Assembly: GCA_031422675.1 (NCBI GenBank)
Contig: JANPMG010000135.1
Coordinates: 3,974 to 67,973, forward strand
Direction: 5' to 3'
DNA length: 64,000 nucleotides
DNA from: JAENVU01 sp031422675
GTDB lineage: Bacteria; Actinomycetota; Acidimicrobiia; IMCC26256; JAENVU01
In this document: positions 1 through 10,332 of the stretch, piece by piece
How the letters are laid out: each line of letters begins with the position of its first letter
How positions within the stretch are numbered: the first letter of the stretch is position 1
The notes under the pieces: generated by a model
The model's input: only the letters and a program-made list of their open reading frames with translations
Database searches by the model: none
What the model was told of the DNA's origin: nothing
Translations under genes and position numbers: made by a program

Positions 1-1
1 C

Positions 2-595
2 GGCGGTGGCACCGCGATCTCGGGCGAGATCGCAGTCGATGATCCGGAGTCGGTGGACCGGGCGTTCGGGCGGATCGAGACCGAGTTGGCGCCCGTCGAG
101 ATCCTCGTGAACAACGCCGGAGTCACCGGCGACGGTCTGATCGTCCGGATGAGTGACGAGCAGTGGGACCGGGTGCTCGCGGTCAATCTCTCGGGCGCGT
201 TCCACACGATTCGGCGCGCAGTCCCGAAGATGATGCGTGCCCGGTTCGGGCGGATCGTCAACGTGTCCTCCGTCGTGGCTCACCTCGGTGGTCCCGGTCA
301 GGCGAACTACTCGGCGTCGAAGGCGGGGTTGTTGGGCCTGAGCCGATCGGTCGCGCGTGAGTTGGCGAGCCGTTCCATCACCTGCAACGTGGTTGCGCCT
401 GGGCCCATCTCGACTGCGATGACCGAGGCCATGGGAGAAGCGTGGCTGGCCGGAGTCTCGGGCCTGGTGCCGCTCGGACGCCCGGGCACCCCCGAGGAAT
501 GCGCGGCTGCGGTGGCGTTCCTCACCTCCGACGCCGCCGCCTACATCACCGGCGCGCTGATCCCGGTCGACGGCGGTTTGGGCATGGGGTTCTGA
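2..595 (+). CDS. fabG: 3-oxoacyl-ACP reductase FabG, 5' end cut by window edge
   Basis: NADPH-dependent short-chain reductase that reduces 3-oxoacyl-ACP in cytosolic type II fatty acid synthesis. The reading frame is open from the first bases, so the N-terminal Rossmann glycine motif lies outside the window; a GTG at 53 is internal and should not be taken as the start. Visible: the NNAG motif, the catalytic Ser of NVSSVV, the YSASK active-site pair, the PGPI loop and the C-terminal DGG. Followed by acpP, fabF and an InhA-like fabI in one direction, which fixes the role as FAS-II rather than a generic SDR. Confidence 0.93.
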   Translation, partial: GGGTAISGEIAVDDPESVDRAFGRIETELAPVEILVNNAGVTGDGLIVRMSDEQWDRVLAVNLSGAFHTIRRAVPKMMRARFGRIVNVSSVVAHLGGPGQANYSASKAGLLGLSRSVARELASRSITCNVVAPGPISTAMTEAMGEAWLAGVSGLVPLGRPGTPEECAAAVAFLTSDAAAYITGALIPVDGGLGMGF

Positions 596-692
596 GCGCG
601 GACCGGCCTCGCACCGACTTCGCAGGTCCGATTCGACTACAACATGCGTGACGACGCCGTCAGCCGGGCGGCCCCAAAAGGAGTGATCGAAC

Positions 693-944
693 ATGGAACG
701 TGATGACGCGCTCGCCGCAATCCGGGATGTGGCCGTCGAGATCTTGAGCGTCGAGCCGGACGCCGTGGTCGAATCTGCACGTTTCGCCGAGGACCTCGAC
801 GCCGACTCGCTGGACCTCGTGGAGTTGGTCATGGGCCTCGAGGAGAAGTTCGACGTTTCCATCCCCGAGGAGGACCTCGAGGGAGTGGCGACCGTCGGCG
901 ACGCCGTCGATCTCGTACTGAAGAAGGCGGCCGCACTGTCGTGA
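693..944 (+). CDS. acpP: Acyl carrier protein
   Basis: Small acidic carrier (83 aa) that holds growing acyl chains on a 4'-phosphopantetheine arm. The attachment serine is Ser39 in the DADSLDLVEL motif, the universal ACP signature. AAGGAG lies about 9 bases before the ATG. Its stop overlaps the GTG start of fabF by 4 bases, so the two are probably translationally coupled. Length and acidity match AcpP; it lacks the long C-terminal tail of mycobacterial AcpM. Confidence 0.95.
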   Translation: MERDDALAAIRDVAVEILSVEPDAVVESARFAEDLDADSLDLVELVMGLEEKFDVSIPEEDLEGVATVGDAVDLVLKKAAALS

Positions 945-2194
945 ACGGCGCCAACGACCACCGGGGCAGGCCGCGGGTGGTGGTCACCGGCGTCGGACTC
1001 CACACGCCGGCCGGCGTCGGCCTCGACGCCAACTGGGATGCGCTGATCGCCGGCCGCTCGACGGCTGGTCCGATCCAGCGGTTCGATCCATCGGATCTTT
1101 CGGTTCGGTTCGGGTGCGAAGTTCACGACTTCGACCCGGTTCCCTACCTCGGACCGAAGGAGTCCCGGCGGGTGGATCGCGGCACCCAGCTCGGTTTTGC
1201 CGCCGCGGCGGATGCGTTGGCCGACGCCGGCGATCCGGGTGCGGATCCGGCTCGGTGCGCGGTGGTCGCCGGAACCGGGATCGGCGGACTCATCACCCTC
1301 GAAGAGCAGGTGATGCTCTACCTCAACAAGGGCCCCGATCGGGTCAGTCCGTTCTTCGTGCCGATGATGATGCCGAACTCGACCGCCGGCCTGATCGGCA
1401 TCCGTTTCGGTTGGACCGGCCCGATGCTCTGCATCAGCACCGCGTGTGCCGCGAGTGCGAATGCGATCGGTGAGGCCACGCGGATCATCCGCGACGGCAC
1501 CGTCGATGTGGTCATGGCCGGCGGAACCGAGGCGATGCTGATGGCCCCGGCCGTCGCGGCGTTCGCGCGCATGGGCGCGCTGAGCAAACGCAACGACGAA
1601 CCCGAACTCGCCTCGCGTCCGTTCGATCAAGCACGCGACGGTTTCGTGATGGGCGAGGGCGCGGCATTCCTGGTCCTCGAGCGCGCCGATCGGGCGGAGG
1701 CACGCGGGGCGCGCGTCTACGGCGAGATCGCGGGCTACGGGGTCAACTCGGACGCTTTCCACATCACCGCACCCTCCCAAGGCGGTGCCGGCGCGGCGGC
1801 GTGCATGCAACTCGCGCTCGACGACGCCGCGCTCGGCGCCACCGAGATCGGTCACATCAATGCGCACGGTACGTCCACCGAGTTGAACGACGCCGCCGAG
1901 TCCGAAGCCATCCGCAAGGTGTTCGGCGACCAGGCCCCACCGGTCACCGCCGGGAAAGGCGTCACTGGCCACCTCATCGGCGCGTCGGGCGGGGTCGAAG
2001 CGATCATGGCGCTGCGTGCGGCACGCGAGGGTCTGGTTCCACCGGTCGCCAACCACGACCGGACGGCCGACGACGTGATGCCGCTCGATGTGGTCCACGG
2101 TGCGCCGCGCGCGATTCGTCGCGCGCCGGTGTTGTCGAACTCGTTCGGGTTCGGCGGACACAACGCGACGCTCGTGCTCGTGCCGGCCGACTGA
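941..2194 (+). CDS. fabF: 3-oxoacyl-ACP synthase II (KAS II)
   Basis: Condensing enzyme that elongates acyl-ACP with malonyl-ACP (417 aa, normal for FabF/KasA). The Cys-His-His triad is visible: Cys169 in STACAA, His in HINAHGTST, and His in VTGHLIGASGG; the NSFGFGGHNA signature closes the protein. GTG start overlaps the acpP stop, and its own TGA stop overlaps the ATG of the next gene by one base. Mycobacteria carry kasA/kasB behind acpM in the same order, but here there is one synthase followed directly by the enoyl reductase. Confidence 0.95.
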   Translation: MNGANDHRGRPRVVVTGVGLHTPAGVGLDANWDALIAGRSTAGPIQRFDPSDLSVRFGCEVHDFDPVPYLGPKESRRVDRGTQLGFAAAADALADAGDPGADPARCAVVAGTGIGGLITLEEQVMLYLNKGPDRVSPFFVPMMMPNSTAGLIGIRFGWTGPMLCISTACAASANAIGEATRIIRDGTVDVVMAGGTEAMLMAPAVAAFARMGALSKRNDEPELASRPFDQARDGFVMGEGAAFLVLERADRAEARGARVYGEIAGYGVNSDAFHITAPSQGGAGAAACMQLALDDAALGATEIGHINAHGTSTELNDAAESEAIRKVFGDQAPPVTAGKGVTGHLIGASGGVEAIMALRAAREGLVPPVANHDRTADDVMPLDVVHGAPRAIRRAPVLSNSFGFGGHNATLVLVPAD

Positions 2195-2952
2195 TGCTGC
2201 TCGCCGGCAAGCGGATCCTGGTCACGGGAGTCCTCAACGACCAGTCGATCGCCTACGCCGTGGCGCGGATCGCCCAGGAGCAGGGTGCCGAGGTGGTGCT
2301 GTCCTCGTTTGGTCGGGTCATGAGCCTCACCACGCGCGCGGCGCGTCGATTGCCGACCCCACCCGAGATCATTCAGCTCGACGTGGCCGACGACGCCGAT
2401 CTCGACGCACTCGCGAGCCGTTTGCCCTTCGATCTCGACGGCGTGGTGCACGCGATCGGATTCGCCCCGCCGTCGTGTCTGGGTGGTGGATTCCTCGACG
2501 CGCCGTGGGAAGACGTCGCCGTTGCGATGCAGGTGTCGGCGTTCTCACTGAAGGCGCTCGCGGTCGCGGCACTCCCCCGGCTGTCCGACGGTGGCGCGAT
2601 CGTCGGACTGGACTTCGACAACCAGTCGCAGGCGTGGCCGGTGTACGACTGGATGGGGGTGGCCAAGGCGGCGTTCGAGTCGACGGCGCGCTACCTCGCC
2701 CGCGAGCTCGGTCCGCGCCGCATCCGCGTCAACCTGGTGTCGGCGGGCCCGCTTCGCACCCTGGCAGCTCGGTCCATTCCCGGCTTCGAACACTTCGAGT
2801 CGGTCTGGGACGCGCGCGCACCACTGGGGTGGGACATCCGTGACACCGAACCGGCGGCGAAGGCCGTGGTGGCGCTGCTCTCGGATTGGTTCCCGGCCAC
2901 GACCGGCGAGATGGTGCACGTCGACGGCGGGTTCCACGCCATCGGCGCTTGA
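2194..2952 (+). CDS. fabI: Enoyl-ACP reductase, InhA-like
   Basis: NADH-dependent enoyl-ACP reductase, the last step of each FAS-II cycle (252 aa). The ATG shares its A with the fabF stop, and the mature-looking N-terminus LLAGKRILVTG starts there; longer versions of this frame run antisense-free through fabF and are artefacts. The catalytic Tyr151-x6-Lys158 pair lies in VYDWMGVAK, the spacing typical of FabI/InhA. Resemblance to mycobacterial InhA is clear in GKRILV, HAIGF, DWMGVAK, SAGP.RTLA and ALLSDW.PATTG. FabI versus InhA substrate length preference cannot be read from sequence. Confidence 0.92.
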   Translation: MLLAGKRILVTGVLNDQSIAYAVARIAQEQGAEVVLSSFGRVMSLTTRAARRLPTPPEIIQLDVADDADLDALASRLPFDLDGVVHAIGFAPPSCLGGGFLDAPWEDVAVAMQVSAFSLKALAVAALPRLSDGGAIVGLDFDNQSQAWPVYDWMGVAKAAFESTARYLARELGPRRIRVNLVSAGPLRTLAARSIPGFEHFESVWDARAPLGWDIRDTEPAAKAVVALLSDWFPATTGEMVHVDGGFHAIGA

Positions 2953-2992
2953 GGCACGCGGCTCCTCGCCTCCCGCAAGTCAGCCCGCGACG

Positions 2993-3457
2993 TCAGGTAG
3001 TGAGCGCGGCCGTCACCTTCGGAACCGTGTCCTTCGGGCTGACCTTGTAGAACGCGCCGGCGATCTTGCCCTGGGCGTCGATGACGAACGCCGAGCGCAC
3101 GATCCCCATGTACTTGCGGCCGTACATGGACTTCTCGGCCCACACGCCGTACTTCTCGGCCACCACGTGCTCGGTGTCGGAAAGGAGTGGGAAGCCGAGG
3201 TGGTACTTCTCGTCGAACTTCGCCTGCTTCTCCGGGGTGTCCGGGCTGATCCCGAACACGGTCGCGCCGAGCTTCGCTAGATCCGGCCGGTGGTCGCGCA
3301 CTTCGCAGCTCTGGGTGGTGCATCCCGGGGTGTCGGCCTTCGGATAGAAGTAGAGGACGACCGGCTGGCCCTTCAGTGCCGTCAACGCGACTTTCGCGCC
3401 CGTCTGATCCACCAGCGTGAACGCCGGCGCGCGGTCACCGACTTCGAGCTTCGCCAT
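2993..3457 (-). CDS. bcp: Thioredoxin-dependent peroxiredoxin, BCP/PrxQ type
   Basis: Cytosolic thiol peroxidase (154 aa) reducing hydrogen and organic peroxides. The start is the ATG at 3457: AGGAGG sits just upstream and the protein then begins MAKLEVGD, the normal BCP N-terminus; a longer in-frame start at 3574 would run into the neighbouring divergent gene. Peroxidatic Cys46 and resolving Cys51 are both present in the PGCTTQSC motif, so this is the atypical 2-Cys form. Convergent to the FAS-II operon, divergent from the MFS gene with a 52-base shared promoter region. Confidence 0.92.
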   Translation of the reverse strand: MAKLEVGDRAPAFTLVDQTGAKVALTALKGQPVVLYFYPKADTPGCTTQSCEVRDHRPDLAKLGATVFGISPDTPEKQAKFDEKYHLGFPLLSDTEHVVAEKYGVWAEKSMYGRKYMGIVRSAFVIDAQGKIAGAFYKVSPKDTVPKVTAALTT

Positions 3458-3509
3458 TTGATCCTCCGGTACATCGGGTCCAACGATTCGGCCCGTAGTG
3501 TGACCCGCC

Positions 3510-5069
3510 GTGCGCCGGTCGGAGCGAATCAACCTGCCGGTCTCGGCCTCGACCGCGCTCGAGTTGGCCCGCACCGCGTTGACCCTCGAAGGTGGCGGAC
3601 CAACTCAGCTGGCGGGGTCTCCGCAGTCGACGATCACGGTGGGGGTGGAGACCGACCCGGACCGAGATGGTGCCGTCGTCGTCCTCGACGCCGAGAACCG
3701 GATGCGGATCCCGTTCTTCGGCTGGTTCTTCGCCCCCATTTTCCGGTTCGAACTCCGGCGCGGGTTGCGCTGGTCCCGCCACGCCCTCGAAGCCGCGTCG
3801 GCGGGCGAGCCCGCGCCGGAGCCGCTCGGTTCGCATCCGTTCTCGACCCCGGGCAACTTCGGTGGCGATCAGGCGAGTCTGATCGCCACCGTTGCGTTCG
3901 CCGGCGCGCTGACCGCGTTCGCAGCTGCGCTCTTCGGTCAGTTCGGTGATCCGATCGCAAAGTCGTTCAACGAGTCGAGTGGCAGCTTGGCGAACGCGTT
4001 CGCGATCACTCGCGTCGGCGCGGTCGTGGCGCTGGTGGCCGCGGCGTTGGCGGACCGCGTCGGGCGCCGCCGGATCCTGCTCGGCGCGCTGGTGGGGTTG
4101 GCGGTCGCCAGTGCGATCAGTGCGGTGGCGCCGAGCTTCGCGGTATTGGTGGCCGCCCAGTCAGTCGTGCGCGCCTGCGTGAACACGGCGTTGATCGTCG
4201 GGGGAATCGCCGTGGTGGAAGAGGCACCCGAGGGTGGGCGGGCGTTCGCGGTGTCGATGCTCGCATTGGCGTCCGGCGCGGGGTACGCGCTGTCGGTGAT
4301 CCTGCTCCCGATCGCCGATCTCGGTCGGGAATCCTGGCGGATCGCGTTCGGTGTGAGCGCGCTCGGGATCCTGTTGGTTCCGTCGATTGCGCGCCGGTTG
4401 AAGGAGACGACGCGCTTTCGTGCCCTGGCCGGCCGGACCGGCAAGCGCAACCGGTTCCGCGAGATCTTCGACGAGGCCTACGGACGGCGGCTCATCCTGC
4501 TCGCCGCCGTGGGGTTCCTGTCCAACATCTTCAGTGCGCCTTCCGCTCAGCTCTCGAACCGGTATCTCGGAAACCAACTGGGATTCTCGAGTTCGGGCAT
4601 CGCACAGTTCAAGGCCGTGACCACGGGGATCCCCGGTCTCATCGGGATTCTGCTGGCGGGTCGGCTCAGCGAATCACGCGGCCGCCGTCCGGTTGCCATC
4701 GTCGGCGTGCTCGCCGGGACGCTGTTGACGGTGGTCTTTTACCTCGGGAGCGGGCCGCTCATCTGGATCGTGTCGAGTTTCGGCGTGATCGCGGCGGCGT
4801 CCGGATCGTTGTCGGTGGGCACGATGGATGCCGAGTTGTTTCCCACCGAGGCGCGTGGGACCGCCAATGCGTTTCTCCTGCTGACCGGGGTCTCGGGCTC
4901 CGTCATCGGGTTGCTGCTCGCGGGATTCCTCGCCGATCGGCTCCACGATCTCGGCCTGGCGATCGCGTTGTGCGGCATCGCTCCGATCCTCGCTGCCCTC
5001 TTCCTGATTCCGCGCCTGCCCGAGTCCTCGGGCCGGGCCCTCGACGACGTGAGCCCATCCGAGGTCTGA
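3510..5069 (+). CDS. MFS transporter with extra soluble N-terminal domain
   Basis: Twelve-helix major facilitator (519 aa). Helices begin near residue 120 (QASLIATVAFAGALTAFAAALFG) and the loop motif DRVGRRR after the second or third helix is the classic motif A; a second weaker one is ESRGRRP. The first ~105 residues are not membrane: they look like a small beta-rich domain with NLPVSAS, TITVGVETD and FFGWFFAPIFRFELRRGLRW, reminiscent of SRPBCC/START-like proteins. GTG start. Substrate unknown. The neighbouring peroxiredoxin is divergent, so no operon partner indicates the cargo. Confidence 0.8.
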   Translation: MRRSERINLPVSASTALELARTALTLEGGGPTQLAGSPQSTITVGVETDPDRDGAVVVLDAENRMRIPFFGWFFAPIFRFELRRGLRWSRHALEAASAGEPAPEPLGSHPFSTPGNFGGDQASLIATVAFAGALTAFAAALFGQFGDPIAKSFNESSGSLANAFAITRVGAVVALVAAALADRVGRRRILLGALVGLAVASAISAVAPSFAVLVAAQSVVRACVNTALIVGGIAVVEEAPEGGRAFAVSMLALASGAGYALSVILLPIADLGRESWRIAFGVSALGILLVPSIARRLKETTRFRALAGRTGKRNRFREIFDEAYGRRLILLAAVGFLSNIFSAPSAQLSNRYLGNQLGFSSSGIAQFKAVTTGIPGLIGILLAGRLSESRGRRPVAIVGVLAGTLLTVVFYLGSGPLIWIVSSFGVIAAASGSLSVGTMDAELFPTEARGTANAFLLLTGVSGSVIGLLLAGFLADRLHDLGLAIALCGIAPILAALFLIPRLPESSGRALDDVSPSEV

Positions 5070-5084
5070 CCCGCTCAAGATTTT

Positions 5085-6509
5085 GTGCCAATCCGGTCGA
5101 TACCACCCTCGCGGGCCGACCTCGAGGAGCACACCCTGTCCACGCCAGCTGTAGATGTTGCGCACTTGCTCCGCCGGGCCGGGTTCGAGGGCACACCGGC
5201 CGAGATCGCAAGTTTCACGCCGATGGATCTGCCCGTCATCGTCGACGCGCTCCTCGACTTCTCGTCCAACCCGCCTGACACGCCGCCGGCCAGCCTCGGC
5301 GATCCGACCAAGGGCAACTGGGAGCGGATGCAGGATCTCACCAAGTGGTGGCTCGATCGGATGCGGACCGTGCCGCGGCCGTTGCAGGAGAAGCTCGCCC
5401 TCTTCTGGCACGGCCACTTCGCCACCCAGGTGAGCAAGGTCGACCACGCCGTGGACATGTTCGACCAGAACCGGTTGTTCCGGACCTCCGGCGCGGGAAG
5501 TTTCGAGAACCTGGTTCAGCAGATGGCGCTCCAGCCGGCGATGTTGATCTACCTCGACAACGACCCGAACGAGCAGGGCACGCCGAACGAGAACTTCGCG
5601 CGTGAGCTGATGGAACTCTTCACTCTCGGCGTGAACCAGTACACCCAGGCCGACATTGTCGCGTCGGCGCGGGCGTGGACCGGACACAACGTGGACTACA
5701 ACGTGGAGCCGCGGGTCTATCGGTTCTATCCCGAACGCCACGACACTGCGGTGAAGACCTTCATGGGCGTGACTCGGAACTGGGACGGGCCCGAGATCAT
5801 CACCCACATCCTCACCGTCGAGCCCCATCGGTCGATTGCCGCGCGCTACATCGCGAAGAAGCTGTGGATCTACTTCGCATCTCCCAGCCCGTCGACGACT
5901 GTGCTCGACGCGCTCACTACCGCGTTCGTGGACTCGAATCTCGACATCCGCACGCTCGTGCGCACGATTTTCCTCCGACCCGAGTTCTACGGCCCGGCGG
6001 CCCGCCAGGGGCTGGTCCGCAGTCCCGTGGAGTGGATCGTGACGTGTTTGCGCATGACGGGACTGAGCGCCGAGGAGACGAACCCGCAGTGGTGGATGGA
6101 GGAGATGGGCCAGCGCCTGTTCGAGCCGCCGAACGTTGCCGGCTGGAAGAACAACGCGTACTGGTTGAACAGCACTGCACTGTGGGCCCGAGCCGACTTC
6201 GCCCGGAACATGACGTGGCGCATCCACCAGAAGTGGACGCCGACCACCGGATTTCTGAAGGCCATCACCGACCGCAACGCGCAGAACCAACCCGTGATGT
6301 CGGTCCCGCTCGCGATCGATCTCGCGTTTCAGAGCTTCGGCCGGGATCCGGCCATCGCACCCGTTTCTGCATGGAACCGCAGTGTCCTCCAGAACTGGTT
6401 GACCGCCCAACGCGCATCTGAAGGCGCGCCCGGGTACTCGTGGCGGGACTGGGCGGCGATCAATCTCACCACGATGACAATGTTGACCCCCGACGTGTTG
6501 CTCGCATGA
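5085..6509 (+). CDS. DUF1800 family protein
   Basis: Family of unknown function, normally encoded beside DUF1501 as here. Family hallmarks: HLLRRAGFEGTPAEI near the N-terminus, FWHGHFATQ, and the central NENFARELMELFTLG. No signal peptide is visible although the partner is exported. Start is uncertain: the listed GTG (5085) has no Shine-Dalgarno, whereas GAGGAG lies six bases before an in-frame CTG at 5136 that places STPAVDVAHLLRRAG at the N-terminus, where DUF1800 proteins usually begin. Ten bases separate its stop from the DUF1501 start, so they form an operon. Confidence 0.85.
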   Translation: MPIRSIPPSRADLEEHTLSTPAVDVAHLLRRAGFEGTPAEIASFTPMDLPVIVDALLDFSSNPPDTPPASLGDPTKGNWERMQDLTKWWLDRMRTVPRPLQEKLALFWHGHFATQVSKVDHAVDMFDQNRLFRTSGAGSFENLVQQMALQPAMLIYLDNDPNEQGTPNENFARELMELFTLGVNQYTQADIVASARAWTGHNVDYNVEPRVYRFYPERHDTAVKTFMGVTRNWDGPEIITHILTVEPHRSIAARYIAKKLWIYFASPSPSTTVLDALTTAFVDSNLDIRTLVRTIFLRPEFYGPAARQGLVRSPVEWIVTCLRMTGLSAEETNPQWWMEEMGQRLFEPPNVAGWKNNAYWLNSTALWARADFARNMTWRIHQKWTPTTGFLKAITDRNAQNQPVMSVPLAIDLAFQSFGRDPAIAPVSAWNRSVLQNWLTAQRASEGAPGYSWRDWAAINLTTMTMLTPDVLLA

Positions 6510-6519
6510 GGAGCCGACC

Positions 6520-7869
6520 GTGAACGCAGAAGACTTCGACGACCTCGCGCTCGATCGGCTGTCCCGTCCGGCGCAGCTTCCGGGAGGGTTGAGCCGCCGG
6601 CGGTTCCTCCAGCTGGCCGGCGCGGGTGCCGGCGCGGCTGCGGTCAGCCCGTACCTGGCGAGCCTCTCGGCGTTCGCCGCGCCCCCGCTCGGCGCCAACG
6701 ACGGCATCCTCGTGCTCCTCATGATGGAGGGCGGCAACGACGGTCTGAACACGGTGATCCCCACCGGCGAGTCGCGCTATTACTCGTTGCGACCCGGTCT
6801 CGGAATCCGGCCCGGCGTCGCGCTCCCTCTCGCCGCGGGGGTGGGGCTCCACCCCGCGCTGCCCAAGCTCAAGGCTCGGTACGACCAGGGCGACGTCGCA
6901 GTGGTGCAGGGCGTCGGGTACGCAAACCCCGATCTCAGCCATTTCAGTTCGATGGGGATCTGGATGAACGGGTGGGGCGGGGCGCGACCGGCGGGGCCGG
7001 CGACGGGGTGGGTCGGCCGTTACATGGACGGTCTCCCCAACGCGGCGGACGAGAGTCTCTATGGCGTGGTCGTCGGGACGTCGGTGCCGTTGCACATGGT
7101 CGGCTCGGTCGCGCGTGCGTCGGGCCTGCCCACCAATCTCGGTGGTGCGTTCGGGATCGACCGCCGTGACGCGAGCGACGCCCGCATGTACGACGCGCTG
7201 GGTTCACTGTCGGGGGGTGCCTCGGGGCTCGGGCAATGGGGTGACCTCGCCGCCAAGGTCGAACACGACACCCTCGACCTGGCGCAGAAGATCCAGCCCG
7301 CCTATCAAGGGACGTTCCCGGACTCTCGCCTCGGTCGGGAACTGACCCTCGTCGGGCGGTTGATCAACGCGAACCTCGGCATTCGAGTGTTCAACACCGA
7401 CATCGGCGGTTTCGACACGCACTCGACGCAAGCTGCTGGGCACGCGTCACAACTCGGCGAAATCGACGACGCCATCGAGGCACTGTTCACCACGCTCGCG
7501 CCCGAGTGGCGATCTCGGGTCACGGTGATGACCTTCTCCGAGTTCGGGCGCCGGCCGGAGGAGAACTCTGACGCCGGGACCGACCACGGTTCCGCCGCGC
7601 CCCTCTTCATCGTGGGGCCGCGCGTGAAGGGCGGCCTCTACGGCGCGCCGGCGCGCACCAACGATCTCGACCAAAACGGGAACCTGAAGCACCACGTGGA
7701 TTTCCGGCAGGTGTATGCGACGGTGCTCGACACCTGGTTGAAGGCGGACTCACGCCAAGTGCTCGGATACAACTTCGGAAGTCTCGGGTTCTTCGACGGT
7801 GGCCCGGGTAGCGGTGTGACGCCACCGCCCCGACCGCTGCGGCGCCGACGCCGACGGCTCACGGTGTAG
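6520..7869 (+). CDS. DUF1501 family protein, Tat-exported
   Basis: Exported protein (449 aa) of the DUF1501 family, distantly related to the alkaline phosphatase/sulfatase fold; activity is unknown. Residues 25-55 carry a twin-arginine signal (LSRRRFLQLAGAGAG followed by an Ala-rich core ending AFA). Family motifs: GGNDGLNTVIP, DLSHFSSM, GGFDTHSTQ, SEFGRRPEEN and GTDHGSAAP. GTG start with AGGAG upstream. The C-terminus ends in PPPRPLRRRRRRLTV, an Arg-rich tail not typical of the family. Coupled with the upstream DUF1800 gene; convergent with the trp operon, two bases apart. Confidence 0.88.
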   Translation: MNAEDFDDLALDRLSRPAQLPGGLSRRRFLQLAGAGAGAAAVSPYLASLSAFAAPPLGANDGILVLLMMEGGNDGLNTVIPTGESRYYSLRPGLGIRPGVALPLAAGVGLHPALPKLKARYDQGDVAVVQGVGYANPDLSHFSSMGIWMNGWGGARPAGPATGWVGRYMDGLPNAADESLYGVVVGTSVPLHMVGSVARASGLPTNLGGAFGIDRRDASDARMYDALGSLSGGASGLGQWGDLAAKVEHDTLDLAQKIQPAYQGTFPDSRLGRELTLVGRLINANLGIRVFNTDIGGFDTHSTQAAGHASQLGEIDDAIEALFTTLAPEWRSRVTVMTFSEFGRRPEENSDAGTDHGSAAPLFIVGPRVKGGLYGAPARTNDLDQNGNLKHHVDFRQVYATVLDTWLKADSRQVLGYNFGSLGFFDGGPGSGVTPPPRPLRRRRRRLTV

Positions 7870-7871
7870 AG

Positions 7872-8210
7872 CTACTCGGGCGCCCGATCGGATCGACGCC
7901 GGAGCCCGTGACCAAAGAAACCGCCCTGCGGGCGCGCGTGGGCGTGGTAGTGATCCGGGATATTGCGCATGTTGTCATCGACGTAGTGCTCGAACTCGAA
8001 GTGCGTGCCGACCACCGCGGCGAGTTGTGCGTGCATGTGGGCCAAGGTCGGCGCCGACGGTGTGATGCTGTGGGACTTCCACACCACCATCGGCACCGAG
8101 CAGATCTCACATTCGGCGATCCAACAGACGTCGTCCTCGTGAAACCACTCGGTGATCTTGGCGGCCTCACAGAGATCGCAGGTGGCGGAGAACTCTCGTT
8201 CCACGTTCAT
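7872..8210 (-). CDS. Small Cys/His-rich (zinc-ribbon-like) protein coupled to trpA
   Basis: Not recognised as a named family. 112 aa with two CxxC pairs, CDLC near residue 11 and CEIC near residue 34, a spacing that could hold one zinc ion, followed by a His-rich middle (HMHAQL, HFEFEHYVDD, HYHAHARP). Its ATG overlaps the trpA stop (ATGA), so it is the last gene of the trp operon and translationally coupled. A role in tryptophan metabolism is not implied by sequence; it may simply ride on the operon. Confidence 0.7.
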   Translation of the reverse strand: MNVEREFSATCDLCEAAKITEWFHEDDVCWIAECEICSVPMVVWKSHSITPSAPTLAHMHAQLAAVVGTHFEFEHYVDDNMRNIPDHYHAHARPQGGFFGHGLRRRSDRAPE

Positions 8211-8976
8211 CCGTCGTCCAACCCTTTCCGGAGTTCGTGCACGAACTCCGCGGCACGTTCAGGGCCGCCGCCTTCGAGCAACCGGCGGACGAGTGCACTT
8301 CCAACGATCACGCCGTCGGCACTTGCGGCCGCGACCCGCGCCTGATCGGGATTCGAGATCCCCAGCCCGAGCAGCACCGGCTTGTCCGTGACGGCCTTGA
8401 GCCGACGACCCATCTCGGTCGCCTCTACCGCGAGCTCCGCCCGCTCGCCGGTGATGCCGAGCAGCGCGACGCCGTAGACGAACCCGCGGCTGCGCTCGCA
8501 GATGGCGTGGAGGCGATCATCGGAGGTGGTGGGCGCCGCGAGCAGAACAGTTTCGACCCCGGCGGCATCGGCGGCGTCGGACCACGGCCTGAGCTCGTCG
8601 AGCGGGAGGTCGGGAACGATGGCGGCGTCGATCCCCGACCCGGCGAGGCGCTGAGCAAAACGCGTGTGGCCCATGTGATGCACCGGGTTGTAATAGGTCA
8701 TCACTGCGATCGGTACGCCGGCGTCGAGGCCGTCGAGCTGGTCGATGATGCCACCGGGCGTTGCACCGATCTCCAAGGCGCGCTGAGACGCTTCCTGGAT
8801 TGTGCGTCCGTCCATGACCGGGTCCGAGAACGGGATCCCCACCTCGATCGCGTCGGCCCCGGCCGCGGCCACCGCACGCACGACGTCGAGCCAACCCCGG
8901 CCGAGCCCACCCGTCACGTAGGGCACAAGGAGCTTGGACCCGCCGTCGCGCGCGGCACGCAGCGTGGACTCGAGAT

Positions 8977-8980
<4 letters not shown>
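8207..8980 (-). CDS. trpA: Tryptophan synthase alpha subunit
   Basis: Cleaves indole-3-glycerol phosphate to indole, which passes to TrpB. 257 aa, normal length. Catalytic Glu46 (AIEVGIPFSDP) and Asp57 (PVMDGRTIQ) are present, as is the phosphate-binding GLGISNPDQ and GSALVRRL. GTG start overlapping the trpB stop (GTGA). Last biosynthetic gene of trpC-F-B-A. Confidence 0.97.
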
Positions 8981-10215
<1,235 letters not shown>

Positions 10216-10332
10216 ACATGCTCCAGGGGTCGAAGGAACCGCCATGGTACGAGGTTGCGCGCGAGGCGAGAGACCCGAAAATCACGCAGGGGTCGGACTC
10301 ACCAGGCGCGTGCGCCGAGACCCGTCGGCCGG

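Noticed and set aside
4674..6764. 696-codon minus-strand frame under DUF1800
   Set aside because: Arg/His/Gly-rich composition typical of high-GC antisense; overlaps two recognisable plus-strand genes throughout.
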